DNA from: JADKIH01 sp049363815
GTDB taxonomy: Bacteria > Bacteroidota > Bacteroidia > AKYH767-A > 2013-40CM-41-45
Length of the DNA stretch: 47,223 nucleotides
NCBI GenBank assembly: GCA_049363815.1
Contig: JBMQEM010000176.1
Coordinates: 1 to 47,223, forward strand
Reading direction: 5' to 3'
The translations under genes and the position numbers were made by a program. Shown here piece by piece: positions 16,557 to 24,670 of the stretch (position 1 is the stretch's first letter; each line of letters opens with the position of its first letter). The notes under the pieces were generated by a model. That model ran no database searches and was not told where the DNA came from. It was given only the letters and a program-made list of their open reading frames with translations.

Positions 16557-17228
16557 TCACAATTTCTCTTTTTCAGCTACGTGCTTCAGGATTTTAGCTT
16601 CAAGATAGAAAATTATTTCTTCAGCAACATTTTTTACCTGATCACCGGTTCTTTCAAGTTTCCTCACAGCAGAAATGATATGAAGTGACTGACTGATATT
16701 CTGATCATGTGAGCGGATGTATTTTTCAATTACAGAATTTGCATTCTCATTTATCTCATCCAACAGATCATCCTTCTGAAATATACCCCTTGCGATCTTT
16801 GTGTCTTCTGAATCAAATGCCTTCTGAACATCTGAAAGCATTTTGACAGCCATGTCAAACATTTCATTTACCCGTGTTATATCAATGAGCTCTTTATCAA
16901 AAGCATTTCCAGTACCGATCACATATCGGCTGATTCCATCTGCAATGTCACCGATCCTTTCAAGGTTACTATTGATCTTTAAAACGGCCAATACAAAACG
17001 GAGATCAATGGCAACCGGATTGAACAAGGCAAATATATTTTCACAATCCTTATCGATCTTCAGTTCAAGTGCATTCACTCGCTTCTCATTAAAATTCACT
17101 TCCCTCGCCAATTCCCTGTCAAATCCAATAAAAGCAAGCTGAGATTTTTTCATCTGTTGTGTTACCAGTTCAAACATCTCAACTGTTTCAGCTTTTAATC
17201 TTTTTAATTCTACATCTAAATGAGTCAT
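16557..17228 (-). CDS. phoU: Phosphate transport regulator PhoU
   Basis: This 223-residue cytosolic protein of two PhoU three-helix repeats modulates the Pst transporter and the phosphate two-component system. The characteristic clusters are visible in both halves: E-x-x-x-D acidic groups (KIDKDCENIFALFNP, DLRFVLAVLKINSNLERIGDIADGI) and the second repeat (HIISAVRKLERTGDQVKNVAEEIIFYLEA). I chose the ATG at 17228 (MTHLDVELKRL), since the open frame upstream to 17267 encodes an unrelated stretch over an A-rich leader. It is the last gene of the pst operon, 76 nt after pstB. PhoU often restrains phosphate uptake; here it would pair with PstSCAB and an unidentified kinase. Confidence 0.94.
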   Translation of the reverse strand: MTHLDVELKRLKAETVEMFELVTQQMKKSQLAFIGFDRELAREVNFNEKRVNALELKIDKDCENIFALFNPVAIDLRFVLAVLKINSNLERIGDIADGISRYVIGTGNAFDKELIDITRVNEMFDMAVKMLSDVQKAFDSEDTKIARGIFQKDDLLDEINENANSVIEKYIRSHDQNISQSLHIISAVRKLERTGDQVKNVAEEIIFYLEAKILKHVAEKEKL

Positions 17229-17304
17229 TTTTTTTTGATTAATTTTATTAATAAATAACGAACACAAAGAAGGCCGGTTCTAATTTTTCATTCCACTTCA
17301 TTTC

Positions 17305-18060
17305 TCACCCAAACCTTCCCGTCACATAACTCTGTGTCTTAGGATCAGAAGGATTTGTAAAGATAATATTCGTATCGTTGAATTCAATGAGATCACCAAG
17401 ATAGAAAAACGCTGTCTTATCACTTACCCGTCCTGCCTGTTGCATGTTATGGGTAACGATAATGATCGTATACTTATTTTTCAGTTCATAGATGAGGTCT
17501 TCAATTTTTGCCGTGGAGATCGGATCAAGTGCAGAAGCCGGTTCATCCATCAAAAGTACAGATGGTTCTATGGCAAGTGCTCTTGCAATACACAATCTTT
17601 GTTGTTGCCCACCTGATAATGCAAAAGCTGATTTTTTCAGTTTGTCTTTTACTTCTTCCCATAGTGCTGCCTGTCGTAACGAAGTTTCAACTCTTTCTTC
17701 TACGAAGGAAGGATGGTTCATCCCATTTACCCTGAGGCCATATGCAACATTCTCAAAAATGCTCTTTGGAAAAGGATTGGGTTTTTGAAATACCATTCCG
17801 ACTTTCTTCCTCAGTTCATCAATACGTAATCCTTTGCTGTTGTAAATATCCTTTTCATCAAGTAATACATCACCATCGATCTTTACACCCGGAATAAGAT
17901 CATTCATACGGTTGAATAGACGGAGGTAGGTTGATTTACCGCATCCCGAAGGCCCGATCAATGCAGTCACAGTATTTGCTTTTACTGCCATTGAAATTCC
18001 TTTCAGTGCATGAAAAGTGCCGTAGTATAAATTTAAATTCTTTGTTTCAATTTTATTCAT
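17305..18060 (-). CDS. pstB: Phosphate ABC transporter ATP-binding protein PstB
   Basis: This 251-residue ATPase drives phosphate import through PstC/PstA at the inner membrane. Walker A GPSGCGKST is at 36-44, the signature LSGGQQQR at 148-155, Walker B LLMDEP at 169-174, followed by ASALDP and the switch histidine in IVTHNMQQA. PstB-specific features include the LFNRMNDLIPG segment after Walker A and the Q-loop context VFQKPNPFP. The start is 7 nt after the pstA stop, so the two are co-transcribed and probably coupled. The length is typical and all catalytic residues are in place. Confidence 0.97.
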   Translation of the reverse strand: MNKIETKNLNLYYGTFHALKGISMAVKANTVTALIGPSGCGKSTYLRLFNRMNDLIPGVKIDGDVLLDEKDIYNSKGLRIDELRKKVGMVFQKPNPFPKSIFENVAYGLRVNGMNHPSFVEERVETSLRQAALWEEVKDKLKKSAFALSGGQQQRLCIARALAIEPSVLLMDEPASALDPISTAKIEDLIYELKNKYTIIIVTHNMQQAGRVSDKTAFFYLGDLIEFNDTNIIFTNPSDPKTQSYVTGRFG

Positions 18061-18067
18061 GATAAGA

Positions 18068-18922
18068 TCAATTCATTTTAACTTTGTTTCCAAGATACTT
18101 TCTCAGTGCATTGGCAAGCAGGTTCAGGATCAGAACAAACAGCACTAAAACCAGCGCAGTCCCATAAGCCATATCCCGTGACTCTGCTACTTTTGTTCCG
18201 CTGGTTGATATTACATACAGGTGATAAGGTAATGCCATGACCTGATCGAAAACACTGGTTGGCAATTTAGGAAGGAAATACGCAGCAACTGTGAATAAGA
18301 TCGGAGCGGTTTCTCCGGAAACACGACCTATTGACAAGATCAGTCCGGTAATGATGTTGGGCATTGCCATTGGTAAAATTACTTTCCTGACAGTCTGTAA
18401 TTTTGTAGCTCCTAATGCATAACTCCCGTGACGGAATGAATCATCAATTGCTATCAATGCTTCTTCTGTCACTCTGATCACAACAGGAAGTGCAAGTAAT
18501 CCTAATGTAAGTGAACCTGCAACGATACTATCTCCGAATTCCATATAGTTCACAAATAAAGCCATTCCGAAAAGTCCGAAAACGATCGATGGAATTCCTG
18601 CAAGGTTATTTGTCATCAGCTTAATGAATCTTTTGAAAAAAGAATCAAGTGTGTATTCGTGAATATAAATTCCTGCCATTACTCCCAGAGGGAATGCCAC
18701 TAACATTGATCCGGCTACAAGATAGAGTGTACCGATTATAGCCGGATAGATCCCGCCTTTTGTCATCCCGTCTTCCGGCATCTTTGTAAAAAAATCCCAG
18801 CTGAGCATATGCCAGCCTCTTACAAAAATGAATTCAAGGATCCAGAATAAGATCAGGAGTACTCCTAAGCTTAATAATCTGAAGATCCAGAATGCAATTT
18901 TTTCTTTAATGTTTTTCGACAT
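18068..18922 (-). CDS. pstA: Phosphate ABC transporter permease PstA
   Basis: The 284-residue inner-membrane protein has six predicted helices, beginning at about 12-33. The permease coupling-loop motif is EALIAIDDSFRHGSYALGATKLQTVRKVILPMA (about 150-183, split here by function: the helix enters the PstB groove). NNLAGIPSIVFGLFGMALF and SIGRVSGETAPILFT are typical of PstA/PstC. It makes the phosphate channel with PstC. Only one base separates its ATG from the pstC stop, and pstB begins 7 nt after its own stop. No oddities are seen. Confidence 0.96.
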   Translation of the reverse strand: MSKNIKEKIAFWIFRLLSLGVLLILFWILEFIFVRGWHMLSWDFFTKMPEDGMTKGGIYPAIIGTLYLVAGSMLVAFPLGVMAGIYIHEYTLDSFFKRFIKLMTNNLAGIPSIVFGLFGMALFVNYMEFGDSIVAGSLTLGLLALPVVIRVTEEALIAIDDSFRHGSYALGATKLQTVRKVILPMAMPNIITGLILSIGRVSGETAPILFTVAAYFLPKLPTSVFDQVMALPYHLYVISTSGTKVAESRDMAYGTALVLVLFVLILNLLANALRKYLGNKVKMN

Positions 18923-18923
18923 G

Positions 18924-20123
18924 TTATTTATTCATTTTTCTCCGGGAAGAAATTGATTGTACCCAAATATTTATTGCCATTGTGATCAGGAATAAGATAC
19001 ATCCTAATGCAAACAATGCCTGATAATGTACTCCACCGGCTGGTGCTTCGCCCAATTCAGCTGCAATCGTAGCTGGAATTGTTCTGACCGGTTGTAGCAA
19101 TGATTTCGGCATGACAGCCGCATTTCCTGTTACCATCAAGACGGCCATTGTTTCTCCGATAGCCCTTCCTATACCAAGGATGGCTGCGGCGGAGATCCCG
19201 GACATGGAATAGGGGATAACAACCCGGTAAATAGTTTGCCATTTATTTGCCCCCAATGCAAGTGAGGCTTCTTTCATACTACGTGGAGTGTTCCGGATCG
19301 CATCTTCTGATACCGTAATGATTGTCGGAAGAGCCATGATGCCAAGTACAATACTGCCCGCCAATGCAGTTTCTCCAACAGGTAAATGAAATACATCATG
19401 GATCATCGGAACGATGACGATCAAACCAAAGAAACCATAAACTACTGAAGGAATTCCGGCAAGTAATTCAATGATTGGTTTTAATATTTTTCTCAATCGT
19501 TCATCCGCAACCTCTGCCATATAAATTGCAGTTGCAAGTCCGATCGGTAATGCAAAAAGGATCGCAAAAAAGGAAACAAGCAAAGTTCCTAAGATAAGCG
19601 GTGCAACACCCAATTGAACAGCCGGTTCGGCTGTGGGAAACCATTGTGTACCTCCAAGAAAATCAGGAATGTTGTTTTTATCGACATCAATTATTTTCCC
19701 TCTCAGATCTTTTGAGAGGTATTTGTCTGTGTAAACAGCCAGCATAGTCGGATTTGAATCAACCAGGCTGTTTAGTTTTTCAGGGAGAAATTCAAATTCT
19801 GCCCCGACTTCTTCGTCTGAAAAATAATTAGAAAGATCATTTATTGTAAAAAGAATTATTGAATCGTTCTTGCCGCCCAGATCTTTCCAGTTGGTAATTT
19901 CCTGGTCAAAGATTGCTTTAATCTGTGTGGCATTCAGGCGGTTTACAGGATTGCTTTTATTGACAACGATTACATTGTGATTCTCCAATGGAGAGGTGTT
20001 AAACAGCGAAAACCCTTCTCTGAAAAGAAAGACCACGATAAGTAAAACGGCAAGTGTTGATATGCTACTGCTTATCATTAAAGCACCTTCAATGATCTTT
20101 TCAATTAAGCGTTTTATTTTCAT
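18924..20123 (-). CDS. pstC: Phosphate ABC transporter permease PstC with an inserted PstS-like periplasmic segment
   Basis: At 399 residues this permease is longer than enterobacterial PstC (about 320). Helix 1 is at about 17-38 and helix 2 starts near 171. The roughly 125 residues between them form a soluble segment, which should face the periplasm. Residues 51-92 align without gaps to PstS residues 104-145 encoded just upstream (16 of 42 identical, including Q...IF...I.NWK..GG). The phosphate-contacting SGT region of PstS is not preserved in it. The remaining helices carry the usual ELLAGIPSVVYGFFGL, EASLALGANKWQTIYRVV and IGRAIGETMAVLM motifs. It lies in the order pstS-pstC-pstA-pstB-phoU and certainly forms the phosphate channel with PstA. 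The insert's role is unknown. Confidence 0.93.
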   Translation of the reverse strand: MKIKRLIEKIIEGALMISSSISTLAVLLIVVFLFREGFSLFNTSPLENHNVIVVNKSNPVNRLNATQIKAIFDQEITNWKDLGGKNDSIILFTINDLSNYFSDEEVGAEFEFLPEKLNSLVDSNPTMLAVYTDKYLSKDLRGKIIDVDKNNIPDFLGGTQWFPTAEPAVQLGVAPLILGTLLVSFFAILFALPIGLATAIYMAEVADERLRKILKPIIELLAGIPSVVYGFFGLIVIVPMIHDVFHLPVGETALAGSIVLGIMALPTIITVSEDAIRNTPRSMKEASLALGANKWQTIYRVVIPYSMSGISAAAILGIGRAIGETMAVLMVTGNAAVMPKSLLQPVRTIPATIAAELGEAPAGGVHYQALFALGCILFLITMAINIWVQSISSRRKMNK

Positions 20124-20157
20124 ATCTGTTTGTGTAGCCTGACCTCTAAGCGTAATA

Positions 20158-20185
20158 TTAGCCGATCCATTCCTGAATCGGCTAA
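20158..20185 (-). other. Stem-loop in the pstS-pstC intergenic space
   Basis: Nine-base perfect arms TTAGCCGAT (20158-20166) and ATCGGCTAA (20177-20185) enclose a 10-base loop. No T-run follows, so it is not a standard terminator. Its position after pstS suggests mRNA stabilisation or partial attenuation, giving more binding protein than permease, as in other binding-protein operons. Confidence 0.6.
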
Positions 20186-20214
20186 CTTAAACCAAAAGTA
20201 ATTAAATAAAATGA

Positions 20215-21030
20215 TTACTTTAATCCTATATAACCAACTTGATCAACAATTTTTTGACCTTCTGTAGAAAGGATAAAATCAAGGTATGGTTTTACAACAG
20301 CCTCTTTTGAAGTAGGATAGTAGAAGTAAAGTGGACGAACAACAGGGTAGGATTTGTTCTTTGCATTTTCAATCGTAGCAAGGGTATATGTTTTTCCGTC
20401 ATAACTTACCGCAACATCTTTCACTTCTTTGGTAACATAGGCCAATCCAACATATCCAATCGCACCTTTTGTCTGTGAAACCGACTGAATGATCGCTCCC
20501 GTTGCAGGCATGTTCAGGACTGATGAAGCATAATTTTTACGGTTCATAACATGCTCCTTGAAAAACTCATATGTTCCTGAACTTGTTTCGCGAGAATAAA
20601 CAACGATCTGTAGATCATCTCCGCCAACTTCTTTCCAGTTCTTGATCTTTCCTGTGAAAATTCCTTCAAGCTGTGCCCGTGTTAGTTTGCTCACTTTATT
20701 TGAAGGATTAACGATAACAGATAATGCATCATTTGCAATGATCACCTCTTTGTATGCTCGTCCGGCATCCTGTAGTTTCATACGTTCGTCCATCTTGATC
20801 TTTCTTGACGACATAGCAATGTCTGTTGAATTATCAAGTAGCGCAGAAATACCAACTCCACTTCCGCCTCCGATCACTGTTACACTTTTTCCGGCATTCT
20901 TCTTCATGAATATCTCGGCTTCTTTCTGAGCTAGTGGAAGTACAGTATCACTTCCTTTAATAACGATCTTTTGTGCATTTGAAAAAATTGCACTTCCCAT
21001 CATCACCGCTGCTAAAATAATTTTTTTCAT
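20215..21030 (-). CDS. pstS: Phosphate-binding protein PstS
   Basis: The 271-residue periplasmic protein binds phosphate and hands it to PstCA. A signal peptide ends at SNAQ (about residue 20). The phosphate-site loops are visible: IKGSDTVLPLA (25-35), IGGGSGVGISALLDNSTDIAMSSR (split around 53-76), and ETSSGTYEFFKEHV (148-161) with the SGT that contacts phosphate. VNPSNKVSKLTRAQLEGIF is the segment that recurs inside PstC. There is no lipobox, so it is soluble. The gene lies 24 nt after the porin stop and 91 nt before pstC, with a stem-loop between. Confidence 0.95.
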   Translation of the reverse strand: MKKIILAAVMMGSAIFSNAQKIVIKGSDTVLPLAQKEAEIFMKKNAGKSVTVIGGGSGVGISALLDNSTDIAMSSRKIKMDERMKLQDAGRAYKEVIIANDALSVIVNPSNKVSKLTRAQLEGIFTGKIKNWKEVGGDDLQIVVYSRETSSGTYEFFKEHVMNRKNYASSVLNMPATGAIIQSVSQTKGAIGYVGLAYVTKEVKDVAVSYDGKTYTLATIENAKNKSYPVVRPLYFYYPTSKEAVVKPYLDFILSTEGQKIVDQVGYIGLK

Positions 21031-21054
21031 TTTTCTTTTTTTTTATTGTTTTTT

Positions 21055-22410
21055 TTAGAATTTAACCTGCATCCGTAGAGTGAAAGAATTATCCTTAAGA
21101 TCTTTTGTATAGCCTGACAAATTGTTTGAAGTTTCATTTGTTGGCATATCGTAGTATGCTGTTAATTTCACATTCGCATCCCAACGATAAGCAAGACCTA
21201 ATCCAAGGGTAGTATATTTCAAATCAGTTGCATTTGTTGTTTTCAACCCACCACTAACAACCGTGCCAATTGCATTTCCTTCAATTTCTGTGTTTGGATC
21301 ATACCAGTCGTACTTAACGATCACTTGCCATGGACTTTGCATGATCGATTGAAGGAAATATAAATAAGCGCCGTTAAATTTACGGTTGTAGATATCTGAT
21401 GTTATTGGTGCATTTGAATTTGGACTTGTAGTTGAAGTTCCGGAACCCGGTTGCTCACCCTGAATATACTCTGCACGTAATACTGTCATACCTGGTTTCC
21501 AGTCTATGTTTAATTGTCCATCAAAACCAACGTACTGGCGCTTAGAGTAATTTCTCGTACCGATACCAACTGGTTTCACGCTATTCTTATCAGTTCCGAT
21601 AACAAAGCCTTTTACACCGGCAGCATCTGCAGCAAAATTATATCCATTCACTGTATCTATTCTATATCCACCGGAATAGAAGGAAGCACCTAATCCGTAT
21701 TTCACTGTTTCTGACTTATTATTTCTCACTGCTGTAAGATGACCAATGAAATCTTTTTGTTTGTCAAAGTCTGCAACACTTGCACCAACACCAGGAGCAC
21801 CATTACCATTAAACATTCCTGCCTCTAATTTCAGCCAGTTCCAGTTTGATGTTTTCGGCCCTTGAATCGTTACCATTGCACCAAGATCTCTTTCACCTGG
21901 AAAAAGAATTTGCGACATTCTACCTCTTTCCGGGGACTCGCGAAGACTTGATGAATATGGAATTTCAAATCCAAATGGACGATTTTGCATTCCCGCTGTC
22001 AATGAAAACCATCCGATCCATTTATCTGTAAGCTTAGCATAAACATCTTTTATCGTCAGACCTCTTTCAGTTACATCGAACTGAAGAACATATTGAGAAG
22101 TACTGATTCCTTTATCATTTAGTGGTGCATCATATTGAACTTTAACGCGACCTCTTCTTATCATGAAACGCTTATCGACTCCAGCTCCAAAAGATCCGCC
22201 GGAATAAGCAGCTGATCCGATCGAATCACCGTACTGAAATTGAGTCTGAAGATAACCCGTTACCTTTATCCGTTTTAATACATCAAGCTCCTGTCGGATG
22301 ATCGCTACTGCCGGAGTCAGGGTATCTTCTGTCGCAACTTCCTGTGCCATTGAAGTCCCGTTTGAGATCAAACCTGCCATCATTAATAAACCAAGTATCT
22401 GTTTTTTCAT
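21055..22410 (-). CDS. Phosphate-selective porin, OprO/OprP-like
   Basis: The 451-residue product has a signal peptide ending near SMAQ (residue 23) and then a short segment LDVLKRIKVTGYLQTQFQYGDS, the usual start of the OprO/OprP barrel family. Strand-like repeats follow (RRGRVKVQYDAPL, YVLQFDVTERGLTIKDVYAKLTDKW, FSLTAGMQNRPFGFEIPYSSS), with Arg/Lys-rich inward positions expected for anion selectivity, and the chain ends in LRMQVKF. It should let phosphate cross the outer membrane in support of PstSCAB. It heads the phosphate operon, and the PHO-box-like site at 22467-22483 is 57 bases before its ATG. Polyphosphate preference (OprO-like) cannot be excluded. Confidence 0.88.
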   Translation of the reverse strand: MKKQILGLLMMAGLISNGTSMAQEVATEDTLTPAVAIIRQELDVLKRIKVTGYLQTQFQYGDSIGSAAYSGGSFGAGVDKRFMIRRGRVKVQYDAPLNDKGISTSQYVLQFDVTERGLTIKDVYAKLTDKWIGWFSLTAGMQNRPFGFEIPYSSSLRESPERGRMSQILFPGERDLGAMVTIQGPKTSNWNWLKLEAGMFNGNGAPGVGASVADFDKQKDFIGHLTAVRNNKSETVKYGLGASFYSGGYRIDTVNGYNFAADAAGVKGFVIGTDKNSVKPVGIGTRNYSKRQYVGFDGQLNIDWKPGMTVLRAEYIQGEQPGSGTSTTSPNSNAPITSDIYNRKFNGAYLYFLQSIMQSPWQVIVKYDWYDPNTEIEGNAIGTVVSGGLKTTNATDLKYTTLGLGLAYRWDANVKLTAYYDMPTNETSNNLSGYTKDLKDNSFTLRMQVKF

Positions 22411-22466
22411 GTGAGATTATTTTTTTGTAAATGAACGTACACGAGGTTACAGAATCGTTGATTTAA

Positions 22467-22483
22467 TATTAAGCTAATGTTAA
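22467..22483 (-). promoter_or_regulatory. Candidate PHO box of the porin-pst-phoU operon
   Basis: On the minus strand TTAACA-N5-TTAATA is a direct repeat with an 11-base period, close to the PhoP/PhoB-type pattern TTAACA-N5-TTAACA. It lies 57-73 bases before the porin ATG, where an activator site would be expected. No good -33 box is seen downstream, which fits an activator-dependent promoter. Confidence 0.55.
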
Positions 22484-22573
22484 GGATTTCGATAAAATCT
22501 TTGAATTTTCGCTAAAAATCAACTTTGTTGTGTTAATTTGAAAATTCTACTTTTCTTTTTCATCATTTCTATA

Positions 22574-22960
22574 TTAACTCTTTTCTTTTTCAGTTAACTC
22601 TTTGATAATACTGACCAGAATAGATGGCTTGATCGGTTTAGTGATAAAATGACTTCCACCCGCATCAAAAGCATTCATTGTTGTGTATTCATCTGAATCT
22701 GCTGTTAAAAAAAGAATAGGTGTTTCTGCAAATTTTTCATTTTCCCGCAATGACCGGCAGGCTTCGATTCCCGTCATACCTGGCATTCGGATATCAAGAA
22801 TGATCATATCCGGATTATTCGCTATCGCCGAAGTAATACATTCTTCGCCGCTATATGCTTTAAATACGGTGAACTTTTCTTTCTCTAAATTGTACTTTAG
22901 TATCTCTACAATATCCGGCTCGTCATCAACCACCAGGATCTTTATATTCTTATTTTCCAT
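22574..22960 (-). CDS. Single-domain response regulator (receiver only)
   Basis: This 128-residue protein is a CheY-like receiver without any output domain. Numbering from the chosen ATG (MENKNIKILVVDDEPD), the acidic pair is Asp12-Asp13, the phosphoacceptor Asp56 (IILDIRMPG), the switch Thr86 (LFLTADSD) and the conserved Lys108 (ITKPIKP). The longer open frame to 22990 would need a TTG start, so I used the ATG. No histidine kinase gene is adjacent. It lies 163 nt upstream of the phosphate operon in the same orientation. It may relay phosphate to another protein, or be an orphan regulator unrelated to phosphate. The receiver itself is intact. Confidence 0.9.
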   Translation of the reverse strand: MENKNIKILVVDDEPDIVEILKYNLEKEKFTVFKAYSGEECITSAIANNPDMIILDIRMPGMTGIEACRSLRENEKFAETPILFLTADSDEYTTMNAFDAGGSHFITKPIKPSILVSIIKELTEKEKS

Positions 22961-23038
22961 TATTATCTTTTTGTAAAAATACCGATTCAATGTAAAGGGA
23001 TTGTTAATTCAATAACACTATAACATTAGCGGGATTTC

Positions 23039-23383
23039 TCAGAGATAACTAAATACATAATCCTCAGGAGTTAAGCGAAATGTGTTTTCAGTATAAGCAA
23101 AATAATTCTCAAGTTCCCTTGCAATCAGTTCTTCCTCATCAATGTCATTCGTCAGGAGTGAAGTTCCTTTGCTGAAGCAGGTAGAATGAACATTAATTTC
23201 CAGGTAATTGTTAATGCAGTAAATATTGATCTGCACCATTCTCAAAGAATCCTGATTTGTATAGGCCACGATCATGCTCCTGTCCGGGTTATGGAGCGTA
23301 ATTTCATAATTCCTGCTTAGCAGAATCTCTGAAAGCTTTTTAATAGCTTCGGCAATTGTAACATGAAGTAGGTAGGTTGTCAT
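23039..23383 (-). CDS. Small protein of unknown function
   Basis: I do not recognise this family. Starting at the ATG at 23383 it encodes 114 residues with normal codon use and an alpha/beta-like pattern: helix TIAEAIKKLSEILLSR, strands YEITLHNP, MIVAYTN, MVQINIYCI and LEINVHSTCF, then an acidic helix DIDEEELIARELENYFAYTEN. There is no signal peptide or membrane helix, so it is probably cytosolic. The open frame continues upstream to 23548 but would overlap the start of mltG and encodes an atypical stretch, so the shorter form is preferred. It diverges from mltG (103 nt between starts) and lies 48 nt before the response regulator frame. Confidence 0.6.
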   Translation of the reverse strand: MTTYLLHVTIAEAIKKLSEILLSRNYEITLHNPDRSMIVAYTNQDSLRMVQINIYCINNYLEINVHSTCFSKGTSLLTNDIDEEELIARELENYFAYTENTFRLTPEDYVFSYL

Positions 23384-23465
23384 CTGAGTAGAATTTGTCC
23401 CAAATCTCGCATCCGTTTGTTGAGAAATAATTAAGGCAATCTTATCGTTTGTTGAATTCCCTGGG

Positions 23466-23473
23466 TATTTTCG
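23466..23473 (+). promoter_or_regulatory. Candidate -7 box of mltG
   Basis: TATTTTCG is one base off TAnnTTTG and lies 13 bases before the mltG ATG at 23487. No exact -33 box is seen at standard spacing. Confidence 0.4.
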
Positions 23474-23486
23474 TAGCGGATTTAAT

Positions 23487-24536
23487 ATGGCAAAAAAGAA
23501 ACTAATATTCAGAATAGTATGGGGTACCGTTCTGGGTCTTCTGCTCATCGTTTCAGTGATGGGGATTCTAATTTATAAGAAGATCTATACACCGAATATA
23601 TTTTCGGCGAAAAGTACGTCGCCTTTTATTTTTATACCCACCGGAACTGATTTTGAAGGATTGGTGGATATCCTGGAGAAGGATAATTTGTTACTTGATG
23701 AGAAATCTTTCCGGTGGACTGCCCATCAGATGAAATATGACACTAAGGTAAAACCTGGTAAGTACAAGCTTACTCCCAAGATGTCAAATAAAGAACTGAT
23801 CACTCTCCTTCGCTCAGGAAAGCAAACTCCTGTCAATGTAATTTTCAATAATATCCGTACAAAAGATCAGTTGGCCCAACGGATCAGTGAACAGATCGAA
23901 GCGCCGGGAAATGCTGTGCTGAATCTTTTAAATGATCACGATTATACCGGAAAACTCGGATTTACCCCTGATAATATTCTTTCAATGTTCATTCCCAATA
24001 CATATGAATTTTACTGGAATACAAGTGCAGATAAATTCATACAAAAAATGAAAAAAGAATATGATAAATTCTGGACTCCCGAAAAATTACTGAAAGCAAA
24101 GAAAATTGATTTCACTCCGGTACAGGTATCTGTCATTGCTTCCATTGTGCAAATGGAATCAAACAAGGAAGATGAAAAGTCCATCATAGCCGGAGTTTAT
24201 ATCAATCGTTTCAAAAAAGACTGGAAGCTTGAAGCTGACCCGACACTTGTATATGCTTTGGGAGATTTTACGATCAACCGGGTATTAAATGTATATAAGG
24301 AAATTGAATCACCGTACAATACCTACAAGTACAAAGGTCTTCCACCCGGACCGATCTGTTTGCCAACTATCAATTCCCTCAATGCAGTTTTGAATTATAC
24401 CAATCATACCTATATGTATTTCTGCGCGAAGGAGGATTTTTCAGGATATCATTCGTTTGCGTCAACGTACAGTAAACATCTGGAGAATGCACGCAGATTT
24501 CAAAAGGCACTGGATCGCCGTGGAATCAGGTCATGA
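23487..24536 (+). CDS. mltG: Endolytic murein transglycosylase MltG
   Basis: The 349-residue enzyme is anchored by one N-terminal helix (about 7-30) and cuts nascent peptidoglycan strands in the periplasm, ending glycan polymerisation. A LysM-like subdomain spans about 48-115. The YceG/MltG catalytic core follows, with the catalytic Glu224 in SIVQMESNK and the flanking conserved AGVYINRF, LEADPTLVYALG, SPYNTYKYKGLPPGPICLP and YFCAKEDFSGYHSFASTYSKH. The length fits the family. The start ATG precedes a short basic stretch, MAKKK, consistent with inward N-terminus orientation. It is divergently arranged with a small orphan gene. Confidence 0.95.
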   Translation: MAKKKLIFRIVWGTVLGLLLIVSVMGILIYKKIYTPNIFSAKSTSPFIFIPTGTDFEGLVDILEKDNLLLDEKSFRWTAHQMKYDTKVKPGKYKLTPKMSNKELITLLRSGKQTPVNVIFNNIRTKDQLAQRISEQIEAPGNAVLNLLNDHDYTGKLGFTPDNILSMFIPNTYEFYWNTSADKFIQKMKKEYDKFWTPEKLLKAKKIDFTPVQVSVIASIVQMESNKEDEKSIIAGVYINRFKKDWKLEADPTLVYALGDFTINRVLNVYKEIESPYNTYKYKGLPPGPICLPTINSLNAVLNYTNHTYMYFCAKEDFSGYHSFASTYSKHLENARRFQKALDRRGIRS

Positions 24537-24617
24537 TAAACTTCATAATTCCTAACAGATTTCTTATTTAAAATCAAAAAAATAGTCTGGGATATCCCTT
24601 TTTTAGCAAAAAGAAGT

Positions 24618-24625
24618 TATTTTCG
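24618..24625 (+). promoter_or_regulatory. Candidate -7 box of the phosphohexomutase gene
   Basis: TATTTTCG, one base off TAnnTTTG, lies 45 bases before the ATG at 24671. It would give a leader of about 40 nt. Confidence 0.4.
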
Positions 24626-24670
24626 CACTACATTTCTTATTCCGGTTCTGCCGGACAAATTAAAACAAGT

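Noticed and set aside
23384..23548. N-terminal extension of the small orphan gene
   Set aside because: It would overlap the 5' end of mltG on the other strand and its residues look like a reading of the mltG signal-anchor region in reverse.
24585..24605. GGGATATCCC followed by six T residues as a terminator of mltG
   Set aside because: The palindrome has no room for a loop; only three pairs could form, so it is too weak to call.
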